A DNA stretch of 40,196 nucleotides from a virus. This document shows positions 10,401 through 19,130 of the stretch, piece after piece (position 1 is the first letter of the stretch; each line of letters starts with the position of its first letter). The notes under the pieces were generated by a model that was given only the letters and a program-made list of their open reading frames with translations, made no database searches and was not told the origin of the DNA. Position numbers and translations under genes: made by a program. Location of the stretch: IMG/VR virus record IMGVR_UViG_3300027754_005986, positions 1 through 40,196 of that record. One strand, given 5' to 3'.

Positions 10401-10503
10401 ATTCTAATCTAAATATTAAATTCTGTATAGAGCCTGTAGGTGTGTCTGCACCGTATGCTCTTGAATTTAATGTATGTAAATTAAATGCTCCTTCAGTTAT
10501 CAT
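7498..10503 (-). CDS. Very large phage structural protein, tail/baseplate periphery
   Basis: A 1001-residue protein starting MITEGAFNLHTLNSRAYGAD. It is very rich in Ser, Gly, Tyr, Asn and Thr, with repeated SGS and TGS turns and few charged runs, typical of beta-rich phage tail proteins of marine Bacteroidota phages. No enzymatic motif, coiled coil or membrane segment was seen. A 45-base gap separates it from the upstream 818-residue gene; the gap contains TATTTATT in the sense strand. The C-terminus carries a run of Asn and Gly (NNNNILGGGSF). Position between wedge genes and fibre genes suggests a baseplate-periphery or fibre-network protein; the specific role is unknown. Confidence 0.8.
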   Translation of the reverse strand: MITEGAFNLHTLNSRAYGADTPTGSIQNLIFRLELDASGSLSSAHPSISGSFFINQLGRYEGSIGSFISGSTEVSNALYNTGNPVKYKSFQDFQLTSTPQTGVNQKVTNKVFTPSKSEFTGSVLSPYVSLQKRNANITRNATDIEVAFSPTDNIDSDITNQLGAFNIGDYIGDPAYAYSSSYTSLDVLRNTYFQKYTAPYNVKDYVRLVKYYDNSLFKMIKDFVPSRANLSTGIIVKPHILERSKYVRHEPIFTFHTYSGSIDIGSISGSGPMGSMPTSSFTAYVTSPLGYITRSNVDNSPVFTGRFGGTTIEHSNYFPQYEVSNLSTTVLQYHSESQYITTSFNYLRNNVTGSRTSSLFLNLDYSSDQIKPVNNNFITGRIFGNLTPYQSAFLNAEIQESDYTSFRHNSSRYLGSKTSSSLYNTYSIVDNAITPINKAYGKTSAIGHYTRKLGLFTQIVTSSFFKGQNDTTLVYLVDESGSFTELNRDNKNWEEVQNTFKAGRNATIRLFDNQKFSDQKTTDGIKATFNSGYSYFPTLYYSSSDATMSFDIVADSRNNMFKAVSNGGSLARFGTSSLYHYTGSAKGDIVYDLFRNAELYYNEGLNYVEGIYTAPAATSSYYIVPETAQYGFSLSNLSFNVNADNGSGVGYEFFITSSNNVVSSRSGYSIFTGSFTTGYISVGTENQLDIVAYGPPVVFYLDSANVYIGEQGSSPEYTAFGITGSYYAALDFGMGFESGNWNIINYNTSGTLPISVRTKYTFAIVSLPQAQLTGSISLNVSAAPQQLSAGTKVEFYLKRTSINSGSTYESINAGATLLSSPQGGNPVTNQPYISSTGSSEFCFSPQLSGFAGYLFLPEGIGSNPKSSLYGRYGNVEYTFNPKGGDLLIVSSSANLEYVYEVTGTHSAGGSLCLDVAPTVASQIVDGTQKIERFILLKKVDDETNTILTFNKRDGQTSYGFLIPDNLSPDVLANINVISAQVQTKLLSRETNNNNILGGGSF

Positions 10504-10548
10504 TCTTTATTTTTACTTTAAAATAAATAGTTTACTAAAAACTATTGA

Positions 10549-13005
10549 TTAATCATTAACCCAGTATCTAAATTCTTGAAACTGTCCTTGGAAGTTTACA
10601 CCGTCAGCACATATTGTACTATTACTTCCGGTACCGCCTAAATATGCATTATACATAGCGGTATTACTAGCTGTACTAAATAACGTCCATGATTGGTTAT
10701 AAGAAGGTTTATCTGTTGATGCTATGTAAATACTACTAGAAGCTTCAAAACCTAACTCTACTCCTCCTTCTTCGTTGTAAAGAGAACTTTTAGCGTAAAC
10801 CCAATACCTGTTATTGTACGTATTTATAGAACCAGTAATGCTTCCAGTTTCTTTCAATAGCATTACATTCCAGAATAAATTAGGATTATAAAAAGGTAAA
10901 AAGATAGGTGCCGATACTTTATATCCGTAAGCCCCGCTTAAATACAATGACATAGAACCGTAGTAGTTGTATATACTACCACTTATAGCATTATCAGGAT
11001 TATAATTTAAACCTAATCCAAACTGCATAAAACTGCCGGTACCTACCTGAAATAGTGATTGCGACTGGTATAAAGAAGATGTCGGTACACCATCGCTTTT
11101 GAATCTAAATTCTATAGCATCAGGTACCATCGGTATAGTTGGGTATAGTAAACTATGGTAGTAACTAGGAGCCCAAGGTATCTTAATACAGTTACCAGGA
11201 CTGTTTACATAAGCACCGGTGTAGATGTCTTCTTTGTAATCTCCTACAGTAGATGTTGAGTCTACCCCACCGAATTCGTTTATCTTTAAGATTGTATCAG
11301 GTATACCAAAGCAATTAATCAGCGCACGGAGACCCCTTTCAGTCCCTTTTGTCTTAAGTAGATAAGGTAGGTTGTGGTATAGTCTTTTATAGTACTCTAA
11401 CGTTATGTCTTCTGCCGGTAACGAAACTATAGAGGATGTTACGTAACTAGATATTTTTTCAGAGCCTGTTGGCGGTAAAGTACCTCCATAAGGATTAATA
11501 CCTAACATCGAATAATAAACACTATCCGAAATATTAGAGTTAGTATAAAGATTTATACCAAGAGACCTTAGAGCATCAGCTACTAAGTCTTTAGAAATAC
11601 CTTCACTAACGCTATTCTCTGCATTATTCTTTTCAGTAACATCTTTATAATATATCCAAATATTATCAAAATGCTGTCCAACCATATTTAAAAAAGTAAA
11701 ATATGGGGCATTAGCTTCGTCGTCTTTTAAATAATTTGGTATAGTGTTTGAAAACAGATCAGGATTAAGCTCATCATATAATGATGCAGAATAATACATA
11801 CTGTGAGTTGTCGCAGTAGGTTCTATATTAATACCTCCTAGCCAATTAGATGCTTGAGAAGAAGTTACTGAATAGAGGTTGTAAGGCTTTAAGGAAGTAC
11901 TTTTAGGCCAAGTAGTTGAACCGCTTTGGTAATATAGGTAATATTCATAACCGTCGAACTTTTCAATTATGTTATTTATTTTATTCTGTAGTATATAAGA
12001 AGTATTAGCAGAAATACCTGTACCTGTTTGTACTATGTTAGATGATGCAGAGATGTCTGCTTGGTAGTTTTCAATTAAACCTAACTTATATACAAAATTA
12101 CCTACTCTTTCTAAAGCAGAAGAAAAATGACTAAAACTGTTAAAATTAGAATAATCTACATTAATATCTAAACCTTTCTCATCCATCATGCTTTTCAGCT
12201 GCTGGTATGATGAGGTCATTGCTGATGATATTAAAGATTCATAATTGTAAAAAGGTGTTACCTGATTAATTGCCTTATTAATTTCTACATTATAATTAGG
12301 ACCTCTTAAGTAAGTCTTATCTAATGATTCGGAAGATGTTAATTCGATAGTAACGTTAAAAGAAGCTGGTTCGCTTATTTTATCTACTACCCAAAAAGTA
12401 TCTTTAAGTTTTATAGTAGTCGGTAACGGCTCGTATAGTTTAAATAAAATACTAGCTTGTGGTTCAGTAGCAGCGTAAAGAACGTTTACACCTATTATAG
12501 TTACGTTATTACCAAAATTTAAAATGAAATCAGGGTAATAAGCTTTCTCGTTTATATAAGTCTGATATTCAAGAAAAGCTGTCTGTAACTGAGCGTTAGA
12601 TAAATCTTGTCTGAAAACTCTTATCTCTGTTCTATCAGATGATATCTCACCTATCCAGAATTTATCCGTATAGCTGCTAGTAAATAACTGTCGGAAAAAA
12701 TTATATGTTATTGACGCCTCTCCTCTATCTATACCGTTAGATTTAATATCACCTTCGGGATTTAAATTAACAAACGTATAAGAATCGGATGTAGGATTTA
12801 CTCCTGTAGGTGTGAAATCGCGAACAAAGTAATTAGAGGCGATTAACTCGTCATTAAGGTCGTAAATAAAGTACTCTACATAATCTCCGGGAAAAGATCC
12901 AAAAGGAACTTGTATTTCCCTTTTAGAAATTAGGGAGGTGTCTTTATAAGAATATTCTTGATATTCATTAGGTGAACCAATATACTCTATTTTTACTTCC
13001 TCCAT
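10549..13005 (-). CDS. Large baseplate/tail protein with a possible gpI-like segment
   Basis: An 818-residue protein starting MEEVKIEYIGSPNEYQEYSY. Residues about 541-568 read LPYLLKTKGTERGLRALINC and then FG. The pattern LL-x-KGT-x-x-GLR-x-L-x-x-x-FG resembles the KGT motif of phage tail protein I and related wedge proteins that bridge the J-like wedge to fibres. Regions on both sides are Ser/Tyr/Gly-rich. The last third has a lectin-like flavour (EFRFKSDGVPTSS, NRYWVYAKSSL, GQFQEFRYWVND), which would fit a concanavalin-like jelly roll. It starts with a one-base overlap on the upstream 111-residue gene, so translation is probably coupled. A role as a gp7- or gpI-like wedge component is inferred. 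Confidence 0.8.
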   Translation of the reverse strand: MEEVKIEYIGSPNEYQEYSYKDTSLISKREIQVPFGSFPGDYVEYFIYDLNDELIASNYFVRDFTPTGVNPTSDSYTFVNLNPEGDIKSNGIDRGEASITYNFFRQLFTSSYTDKFWIGEISSDRTEIRVFRQDLSNAQLQTAFLEYQTYINEKAYYPDFILNFGNNVTIIGVNVLYAATEPQASILFKLYEPLPTTIKLKDTFWVVDKISEPASFNVTIELTSSESLDKTYLRGPNYNVEINKAINQVTPFYNYESLISSAMTSSYQQLKSMMDEKGLDINVDYSNFNSFSHFSSALERVGNFVYKLGLIENYQADISASSNIVQTGTGISANTSYILQNKINNIIEKFDGYEYYLYYQSGSTTWPKSTSLKPYNLYSVTSSQASNWLGGINIEPTATTHSMYYSASLYDELNPDLFSNTIPNYLKDDEANAPYFTFLNMVGQHFDNIWIYYKDVTEKNNAENSVSEGISKDLVADALRSLGINLYTNSNISDSVYYSMLGINPYGGTLPPTGSEKISSYVTSSIVSLPAEDITLEYYKRLYHNLPYLLKTKGTERGLRALINCFGIPDTILKINEFGGVDSTSTVGDYKEDIYTGAYVNSPGNCIKIPWAPSYYHSLLYPTIPMVPDAIEFRFKSDGVPTSSLYQSQSLFQVGTGSFMQFGLGLNYNPDNAISGSIYNYYGSMSLYLSGAYGYKVSAPIFLPFYNPNLFWNVMLLKETGSITGSINTYNNRYWVYAKSSLYNEEGGVELGFEASSSIYIASTDKPSYNQSWTLFSTASNTAMYNAYLGGTGSNSTICADGVNFQGQFQEFRYWVND

Positions 13006-13340
13006 TATGTTAATTTACTAATATCAATTACGTTCTTATTAGCTTCAAGCAACTGCTGTCTTAAGCTGTTAATCTCATCAATTAAAGCTTTCTCATTATC
13101 ACTTAATACACTACCGCCAATATAGTCAGAACTTCTCCTAACTAAGTACTCATGCGAATTAAAAGTTCCTTCTATGGGTATCTCGAAAAATAAATCTTCA
13201 TATAAAGTAAAAAACTGCTCTACATTAAAGCTTTGTGAGATAGGAGTAGCAGGAGATACTAACTGAGAAAAAGTAGTATCAACAACGTTTTTATACGTGT
13301 TTGTTCCGTAAACTTGTTTGGCTAAACCTATAGTTTCCAT
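13005..13340 (-). CDS. Small structural-operon protein of unknown function
   Basis: A 111-residue protein starting METIGLAKQVYGTNTYKNVV. The first 60 residues have mixed beta character. The last 40 (SDNEKALIDEINSLRQQLLE) form a predicted coiled coil with leucines in heptad register. It starts one base after the end of the 372-residue gene and its stop overlaps the next start by one base (TAATG), so it is translated within the tail operon. A small trimeric or connector-type tail protein is possible. I do not recognise a family. Confidence 0.7.
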   Translation of the reverse strand: METIGLAKQVYGTNTYKNVVDTTFSQLVSPATPISQSFNVEQFFTLYEDLFFEIPIEGTFNSHEYLVRRSSDYIGGSVLSDNEKALIDEINSLRQQLLEANKNVIDISKLT

Positions 13341-13341
13341 A

Positions 13342-14460
13342 CTAGCGAGTTACTTTAAATATTATATCGTTATCTACAATAACAGTTTCAGATGAACTAG
13401 GGATAACAGATTTAACTAATATCTTATAAGAACGTTCTGGTTCTAGGCCTGCTGTATACAACTTAAAGTAATTACCTTCTGAATTAGCACTAATTTTTGT
13501 ATAACTGTTATCAAAATCTATTACCATTTCATTAGTTTTGTAATCTTGGATAGCCCAGTAAGACTGGGATGGGAGATACTTCCAATTCAAGTAAACAGAT
13601 GAAGTTGTAAATTGTCTAGTAGGATACTGCTCTCTAGTCTTAAATTTGAAGTTATACACTTCTCCTTCCTTATACCTGTCTAAGTTGTTGTTAGCAAGTA
13701 AAATAAAATTATCAGAAGTAACTGTACCCACTGTAGTACTTCCAGTACTTAAAATGCTATCATCCCATTTAAACTCTAAACAAGGAGGATATATTGTATG
13801 GGTATCCATAGAGTAAAACTTAAGATTCATATACGTTTGAGTGTTTAACTCAATAGAACCTGTAAGCTTAACTACTACTCCATAATTTGCAATAGAACTG
13901 GAAATCCATCCTGCAGTTATATTTGTAATATCAACGTTTATATCCTTGTCGCTTATGTAATTAAAGCTTTGGGTAGCCCTATAGGCTGCATTCCATGTTC
14001 CTCCTCCTGTAGTGAATAAGTAACTACTACTTAAAGCGGTAGTGTTCCAAATAGCTGAAGAGCCTGATTGTCCTGTATATACCCAACTCACGCCGTCTGA
14101 TGTGGTAGGAACATTACCTAGTTTACCTGTGCCGACTTGCCAGTTTTGCGCTAAAGCATAAAATTCTAGCGTATAATCAGTAGATAAATCGTTTGCATCA
14201 GCTAAAAATAATCTTAAATTAGTCTTAAAGCTTCCTGTAGTTAATGCCAATGCCGTTGATATATCTGAAGCATCAAAAGAGATTACAGTTCTTCTAATAT
14301 CACCCGACCCTAAACCTGTAGTAGTTATTACAGGTAAACCAGCTAAACTAGGATTATTTCTACTTCCTACCTCTAAAATTTCATCTCTTCCAGCATTAGT
14401 GAGAGAGTATTTAGAATAAAGAGTAGAATCTTGAAGAGGAAAAACTTTATATACTGCCAT
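13342..14460 (-). CDS. Tail/baseplate protein with DNRLRE-like beta domain
   Basis: A 372-residue protein starting MAVYKVFPLQDSTLYSKYSL. The N-terminal 230 residues follow the layout of DNRLRE-type carbohydrate-binding beta domains: an early D-S-T-L-Y-S patch, then EILEVGS, then RRTVISFDASDI, and later VDITNITAGWI. This may help the baseplate bind surface glycans. The C-terminal 140 residues (NFKFKTREQYPTRQF, KYLPSQSYWAIQDYKTNEMV) look like a separate beta sandwich. It starts 9 bases after the gp6-like gene ends. The DNRLRE assignment is by pattern only; the baseplate role is inferred from position. Confidence 0.75.
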   Translation of the reverse strand: MAVYKVFPLQDSTLYSKYSLTNAGRDEILEVGSRNNPSLAGLPVITTTGLGSGDIRRTVISFDASDISTALALTTGSFKTNLRLFLADANDLSTDYTLEFYALAQNWQVGTGKLGNVPTTSDGVSWVYTGQSGSSAIWNTTALSSSYLFTTGGGTWNAAYRATQSFNYISDKDINVDITNITAGWISSSIANYGVVVKLTGSIELNTQTYMNLKFYSMDTHTIYPPCLEFKWDDSILSTGSTTVGTVTSDNFILLANNNLDRYKEGEVYNFKFKTREQYPTRQFTTSSVYLNWKYLPSQSYWAIQDYKTNEMVIDFDNSYTKISANSEGNYFKLYTAGLEPERSYKILVKSVIPSSSETVIVDNDIIFKVTR

Positions 14461-14469
14461 ATTAATATT

Positions 14470-16359
14470 TTAAAAAGTAACTACTCTACCGCTTATATCA
14501 GAATTAAGATATTTTACTTCAAATATAGATGGATCTAAAGAAGGATAAATAACATTATTTAAAGTAGCCCCAGGGATATCGTAAGCATATTCAGAGTATC
14601 CTACTCCTATTCCTGCCTTATTCACTATAGTAACTTTTCTTACTGTTTGAACACCGGCTACTTTATCTATTAACGTATATATTTCCGATAAAATAATCGG
14701 TTGATTAATACCCCATTTATCAATATTAAAATAAGTTTTTAACTCTGTTAAGCAGTTTGCTATTACGTCTCTAGAAGAATAATTAGGCCTCAAAGTTACT
14801 TCAAAATTTACCCCTATATTAATAATAAAAGCACTTTTTAAATTTATAGAATCTGTTAACATTCTATACTGAGATACATAAGCTTTTAAGTTATGTAACA
14901 ATGCACTAGGAGGTGTTACTAAATTCTTATCTGCATTATATGCTAATATATACGCTGATGTAGCTAACGGGTCTTGAATATTTTGTGTAGAGGTAGTTTG
15001 CGATTTATAGGTTTGGGTATCGTTTGTTATGTAGGCTTTAGCTACTTGACCAAACTTAGCCGGCATACTATAAATAACAGCTAAATAATCTTGTTGAGTA
15101 ACAGCTCTCATTTGTGATGGGAACTGATTCAATGTATTTAATCTTATCTGCTCTATAGTATCACCATCTCCTCCTCCTGAAGCAGGAGCTGGGTTATTAA
15201 CTGCTAAAGAAGCTGCTGTTGCGTTACCCAACGTTGGATCTACTAATCCTCCGTAAAAACTAGTAGTTCTAGATGTAATAGTTGTTAATTCATTACTAGG
15301 AATATTAGCCTGAGCTCCTCCACCTACAAGGTACCTAACAGTTAAAGTTGTATTAGATGGTGATAAGCCATACGTTTGCGTAGTAGTAAAATTAGTAGGA
15401 TCATAAGCTGCATTCATTTTACTTACGTTATCTATAGTACCTAGCCCTACATTATAGTTTGTAGGAAGTAACATTTCGTCAGCTTCTGTATTTACACCAG
15501 CTCCAAATTGAAGCTCTAAAGTCTTATCTGATTTAAACCTTGTAGCAAATCTTCTAGGTACTTTTAAAAGCTCTACAATATACGGCACTGTTATACGTTG
15601 GAATCCAAAGTCTGGATTAGAAGCTATGTTATTTTGAACATCTTCTAGAACAGTATCTTGAGCCAAGTAAGGTACTTCATACCATTTATTTCCATCAGAA
15701 TCGTAAACATCAATTATCTCTATTACGTTCGTATCTGTTAATAAAGAAGTAGTAAATTTTGTAGCAGAGCCATAATTAAACGTAGTAGTTTTAACTTGCC
15801 CGGAAATAGCAGCTACAGTCTTTTTTAACAAATAAGAGGCAGGATCTGTTCCTGCTACAGTGTATACAGATATATCTGTCATGTCAGCAGAAGAAGAAAC
15901 TGAAAAATCTATCTTCTCAGGAACGTAGAACGTTACATTACTGTCTATAGAGGAAGCAACTTGCATACCTTCATCTACTATTAAAGCATAATTAAAATCT
16001 GGTACTTTGTTACCTGCCGAACCAGAAGCCGGAACTGTCTGATATACCTCTAGATTTACAGCTGCTGCTGATGTTACCTTTGGTCTGTAACCTAGCATAT
16101 AAGCTAAGGTAAATAGATTTTCTTTTTGCTTGGCATACTGTAGGAATGTCTCTTGAATTTGGTTATCTAAATAGAAAGACATTACGTCTCCTACATAAGC
16201 AGCCATCTCGATAAACATTGTCCCTGGGGATGCTGAAGAAAAGTCGTTGTACGATGTTGGAAAATAGGCTTTTGCGTACTCAATTAAGGCTTCTTTAAAA
16301 GTAGAAAAATCCTTATTTAAGTATTTAATATCCTTAGTATTTGTTTGCAGATTAGCCAT
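14470..16359 (-). CDS. Baseplate wedge protein, T4 gp6 / gpJ-like
   Basis: A 629-residue protein. The N-terminal segment (YLNKDFSTFKEALIEYAKAY, then SPGTMFIEMAAYVGDVMSFY and LDNQIQETFL) is the classic start of T4 gp6-like baseplate wedge proteins, which dimerise to form the inner ring of the baseplate around the hub. The middle carries the J-like beta domain, and the C-terminal part (SMPAKFGQVAKAYI, LKTYFNIDKWGINQPIILSE, IYTLIDKVAGVQTVRKV) fits the Baseplate_J family end. Length is close to the T4 protein. Its start overlaps the gp25-like gene by 8 bases, the usual gp25-gp6 pairing. Confidence in the family is high. Confidence 0.93.
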   Translation of the reverse strand: MANLQTNTKDIKYLNKDFSTFKEALIEYAKAYFPTSYNDFSSASPGTMFIEMAAYVGDVMSFYLDNQIQETFLQYAKQKENLFTLAYMLGYRPKVTSAAAVNLEVYQTVPASGSAGNKVPDFNYALIVDEGMQVASSIDSNVTFYVPEKIDFSVSSSADMTDISVYTVAGTDPASYLLKKTVAAISGQVKTTTFNYGSATKFTTSLLTDTNVIEIIDVYDSDGNKWYEVPYLAQDTVLEDVQNNIASNPDFGFQRITVPYIVELLKVPRRFATRFKSDKTLELQFGAGVNTEADEMLLPTNYNVGLGTIDNVSKMNAAYDPTNFTTTQTYGLSPSNTTLTVRYLVGGGAQANIPSNELTTITSRTTSFYGGLVDPTLGNATAASLAVNNPAPASGGGDGDTIEQIRLNTLNQFPSQMRAVTQQDYLAVIYSMPAKFGQVAKAYITNDTQTYKSQTTSTQNIQDPLATSAYILAYNADKNLVTPPSALLHNLKAYVSQYRMLTDSINLKSAFIINIGVNFEVTLRPNYSSRDVIANCLTELKTYFNIDKWGINQPIILSEIYTLIDKVAGVQTVRKVTIVNKAGIGVGYSEYAYDIPGATLNNVIYPSLDPSIFEVKYLNSDISGRVVTF

Positions 16360-16765
16360 TTTGGAAATTTAACAATATTTCATCCGACTGCCCGGTATTT
16401 TTTATATTATAAGAGAACTCTACATTGATAACATTATTATCAAACGTAGATGCTACAGTTATCTTCTTAATTTCTATGTTAGTAAAAAAGTTTTCAACAG
16501 TCATTTTAATGTACTGTTCTAATCCTTTGTTACCCTCTTCCGTTATTACTTCAAACACTTGATTAGATAATCCTGAACCAAACTCAGGTACAAAAATTCT
16601 CTCGCGTTTACCTGTTAATAGGAAATTAATAATATTATACTTTAACTGCTCAGCTGTAGTAAAGACAGTATTAAACACAGATTTAGTAGAAAAAGGAATA
16701 CTTACACCTATTCCGGTGCTAGGCTTTAAATCTAAAGGGTTAATCTGTGTTTGTCTATATGCCAT
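16352..16765 (-). CDS. Baseplate wedge subunit, T4 gp25-like
   Basis: A 137-residue protein with the gp25/W family signature: NIINFLLTGKRERIFVPEFG followed by SGLSNQVFE, then an amphipathic helix (LEQYIKMTVENFF) and the C-terminal beta strands (NVEFSYNIKNTGQSDEILLN). In T4 and related contractile systems gp25 joins the sheath start to the gp6 wedge. The length matches the family. It overlaps both neighbours (one base with the upstream gene, 8 bases with gp6), giving tight translational coupling in the baseplate operon. Confidence 0.93.
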   Translation of the reverse strand: MAYRQTQINPLDLKPSTGIGVSIPFSTKSVFNTVFTTAEQLKYNIINFLLTGKRERIFVPEFGSGLSNQVFEVITEEGNKGLEQYIKMTVENFFTNIEIKKITVASTFDNNVINVEFSYNIKNTGQSDEILLNFQNG

Positions 16766-17256
16766 TAAATTGCTCCTTTACTCTTTAAAGTATTCATCAA
16801 TCCCGTAAAGTCCGGTACTACATCGATAGTTACTTGGTTTATATCTGTTGTAGGCCTATTAGAAGATAACATCTGCTCTACAGTTCCTACTGCTGCAGTC
16901 TCTTCTCCGTCAACCCCTCCTATCATACCAAAGTTAGGAGCCATAGATGCATCTGCATTTATCATTGTACGGTATTCGGTACTGGTCATCGACATAGCAG
17001 TTTCATTTAATAAATCAGCTATAGGATCTCCTGAGCTAACAGGTTTCAAATTTTTACTTTCCATAGCTAACGAAATAGAGTTTGCTAAATTCGTTGAACC
17101 TTTAACTGGTTTGTGTACTGGTAATGTATTAGAGATATTTCTATTTTCTTTTAATAAAGGTAATAATTCTTCTTTAAGTAAAGCTTTTAACTCTACTCTC
17201 ATTACAAGAGTGACCTCCTCTCTAATTATCTTTCTAAGAATATCTAATTTACTCAT
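16765..17256 (-). CDS. Unknown protein between hub and wedge genes
   Basis: A 163-residue protein starting MSKLDILRKIIREEVTLVMR. The first 40 residues are a strongly amphipathic, charged helix (LKALLKEELLPLLKENRN). The rest is low in structure, with Met/Ala/Asp-rich segments (MIGGVDGEETAAVGTVEQML). The N-terminal pattern K-L-x-x-I-L-R-x-I-I-R-E-E is loosely like the leaders on the 24-27 kb proteins and holds an IRE site, so it may be another propeptide; this is weak. The start lies 29 bases after the previous gene, with TATTTATA 4 bases before ATG. Function unknown; a baseplate chaperone or small structural part is possible. Confidence 0.7.
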   Translation of the reverse strand: MSKLDILRKIIREEVTLVMRVELKALLKEELLPLLKENRNISNTLPVHKPVKGSTNLANSISLAMESKNLKPVSSGDPIADLLNETAMSMTSTEYRTMINADASMAPNFGMIGGVDGEETAAVGTVEQMLSSNRPTTDINQVTIDVVPDFTGLMNTLKSKGAI

Positions 17257-17285
17257 ATGTTATAAATATTTTAATTATAAATTTA

Positions 17286-19130
17286 CTACCCCTCTCTAGC
17301 AACTCTATCTTCCTCTAATTTTAATTTAGCAGATCTATAAGCAGCTGTAGTAGTCGGGAAATCTTTTATTATTACTTTTAACCTTTCTCTTTCTCCATCT
17401 GAAAGAATATTTCCGTTATTTGCTGTTCCTGTGTTTATTCCTGTTCCTCCACTTCTATCTAATCCTCCAGTCATTAAACTACCTGAAGTAGGATTATATA
17501 CATCTGCTTTTATACTTGCTTTTAAAGCAGCTGAGTTAGAAGATACTCCTGCTCTAACTTTATTTCTTAGTGCATCTCCACCCGGTAAACCAGATATAAA
17601 CTGCGATAACTCTCCTTGTACAGCTTTATTTTGTATGTCTAATGCAGTTTCTCCGGGTATGCCTATAGAGTTGTATATTTCAGTATCAGATGTCGGTATA
17701 TCTAGTATAGCAGTCAAACCTGAAACATCAGGTATAGGGTATCCTAAATCTGCTACTAACCCGCTATTAATAAGCATTAACCTAGCTTCTTCGAATAATA
17801 TAGTTATATCTGTAGCAAAAGTTAAAGGGGTTGCCAGTACTAATACACCGTTGTTATCAAATACAACTGCTCTCCTTCTTTTATACTTAATAGCGTTATC
17901 GGTTATTTCTTCTTCCTCTATTTTAATTACATAGCCGTTAAAATTAGCTAAATTTCTCCTATCTTTTGAAACTACATAGTTTTTATTAAATTGATCTAAT
18001 AAATCCTTAGAGCTTCTTAACTTTGCTTTGGCATTCTTTATTTCCTCTATTGCTGGACTAGAGCTAGTAGCTTCGCATGATTCTAAGTTAAACTGAAGAA
18101 TTTCTAACTCTCTAGTAATTTGATCAATTATAGTACCTAAAGTTATACTAAAAGCATATATTAAGTCTATTATTACTCCTATTTGCTCTAATCTCTTTAA
18201 GTAGTCTGTTATTTTAGCTTCAGCAGCCTCTCTTAATCGAATTAACGTATCAGTTATTCCGTGGGTTGTAAACATACCCGGAAGGGGAAGAGTACCGAAG
18301 AATTTTAAGATTATTTGTAATACTTTAAGAACTACAGATAAAATTTTTACTATTATTTTAAGAACATTAACATAACCTATTACTTTTTGAGCTTGTTGAT
18401 TAACCGCTTTACTTTCATTTACTATTTTCCTAATAATAGGTAGTAGGTAAGCAGGACTAATTATCTTCTGTAATTGTTGAATTTCATTAGGTATTAGAAT
18501 TTTAGCTAAATCACCTACTGATCCTAAACCGGCTATAATACCACATACGCTCCTGACATCCTGAATAGTCTTAAGTATCTTTTGAATCTCAGGGTCCGGT
18601 ATGTTATTATAATCAGTATATGTTGCTATCAATGCCGGATATTGAGTCATTGATGCTATAAGGTCCGTAATGTAATTCTTAATGTTAGCTACTTGAGGAA
18701 TTAAAGTAACTATATCTCTATCTATAAGTTTATTTATTTCATTTAGACTTTTAAGAGCATCCTGTAGAACTTTTACATCTCTTAGAGCAGTAGGGTCAAG
18801 TAATATCTTATCTAAAAAGTCAGATACTTTCTTTGCGGCATCTTTAACTGCGGCTACTTTCTTCTCTAATCCATTAGGTTCCTCTCCTTCAGGAGGGGTA
18901 AGTTTTAGGTTATTTAAAGAGTATTGTAAAACATTACATAAATCAATAGCGTTTACTTCCCTAACAATAGGTAAAACACCATTTGTCTTTTTTTTACGGC
19001 CAGGGAATAATATACCGGTATCAGAAGCACTTCCGTAGACTATCTTTAGAAGACCGGATTCGATCTTAGATAGTCCTATACCTATCGATAGTATTAGTTT
19101 TTCTATACCTTTAGGTTCTACTTCCGCCAT
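17286..19130 (-). CDS. Long helical protein in the baseplate operon
   Basis: A 614-residue protein, mostly alpha-helical by composition, with many Leu/Ile/Lys heptads (residues about 80-130, 150-250 and 330-400). Stretches such as ILKIIVKILSVVLKVLQIILK are very hydrophobic and could be a membrane-seeking or pore-forming helix at the tail tip. A conserved-looking N-terminal part (IEKLILSIGIGLSKIESGLL, then LFPGRKKK) precedes it. The gene sits between the spike-like protein and gp25, where contractile phages encode hub or tail-tip parts, and overlaps the spike gene by one base. The usual tape-measure protein is not identified in this window, but this protein is short for that role. Assignment open: hub accessory, tape-measure-like or membrane-acting tip protein. 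Confidence 0.8.
   Translation of the reverse strand: MAEVEPKGIEKLILSIGIGLSKIESGLLKIVYGSASDTGILFPGRKKKTNGVLPIVREVNAIDLCNVLQYSLNNLKLTPPEGEEPNGLEKKVAAVKDAAKKVSDFLDKILLDPTALRDVKVLQDALKSLNEINKLIDRDIVTLIPQVANIKNYITDLIASMTQYPALIATYTDYNNIPDPEIQKILKTIQDVRSVCGIIAGLGSVGDLAKILIPNEIQQLQKIISPAYLLPIIRKIVNESKAVNQQAQKVIGYVNVLKIIVKILSVVLKVLQIILKFFGTLPLPGMFTTHGITDTLIRLREAAEAKITDYLKRLEQIGVIIDLIYAFSITLGTIIDQITRELEILQFNLESCEATSSSPAIEEIKNAKAKLRSSKDLLDQFNKNYVVSKDRRNLANFNGYVIKIEEEEITDNAIKYKRRRAVVFDNNGVLVLATPLTFATDITILFEEARLMLINSGLVADLGYPIPDVSGLTAILDIPTSDTEIYNSIGIPGETALDIQNKAVQGELSQFISGLPGGDALRNKVRAGVSSNSAALKASIKADVYNPTSGSLMTGGLDRSGGTGINTGTANNGNILSDGERERLKVIIKDFPTTTAAYRSAKLKLEEDRVAREG

Noticed and set aside
17431-17934. 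Long plus-strand frame within the 614-residue gene
   Set aside because: Opposite-strand shadow of a strongly supported gene in a tightly coupled operon.
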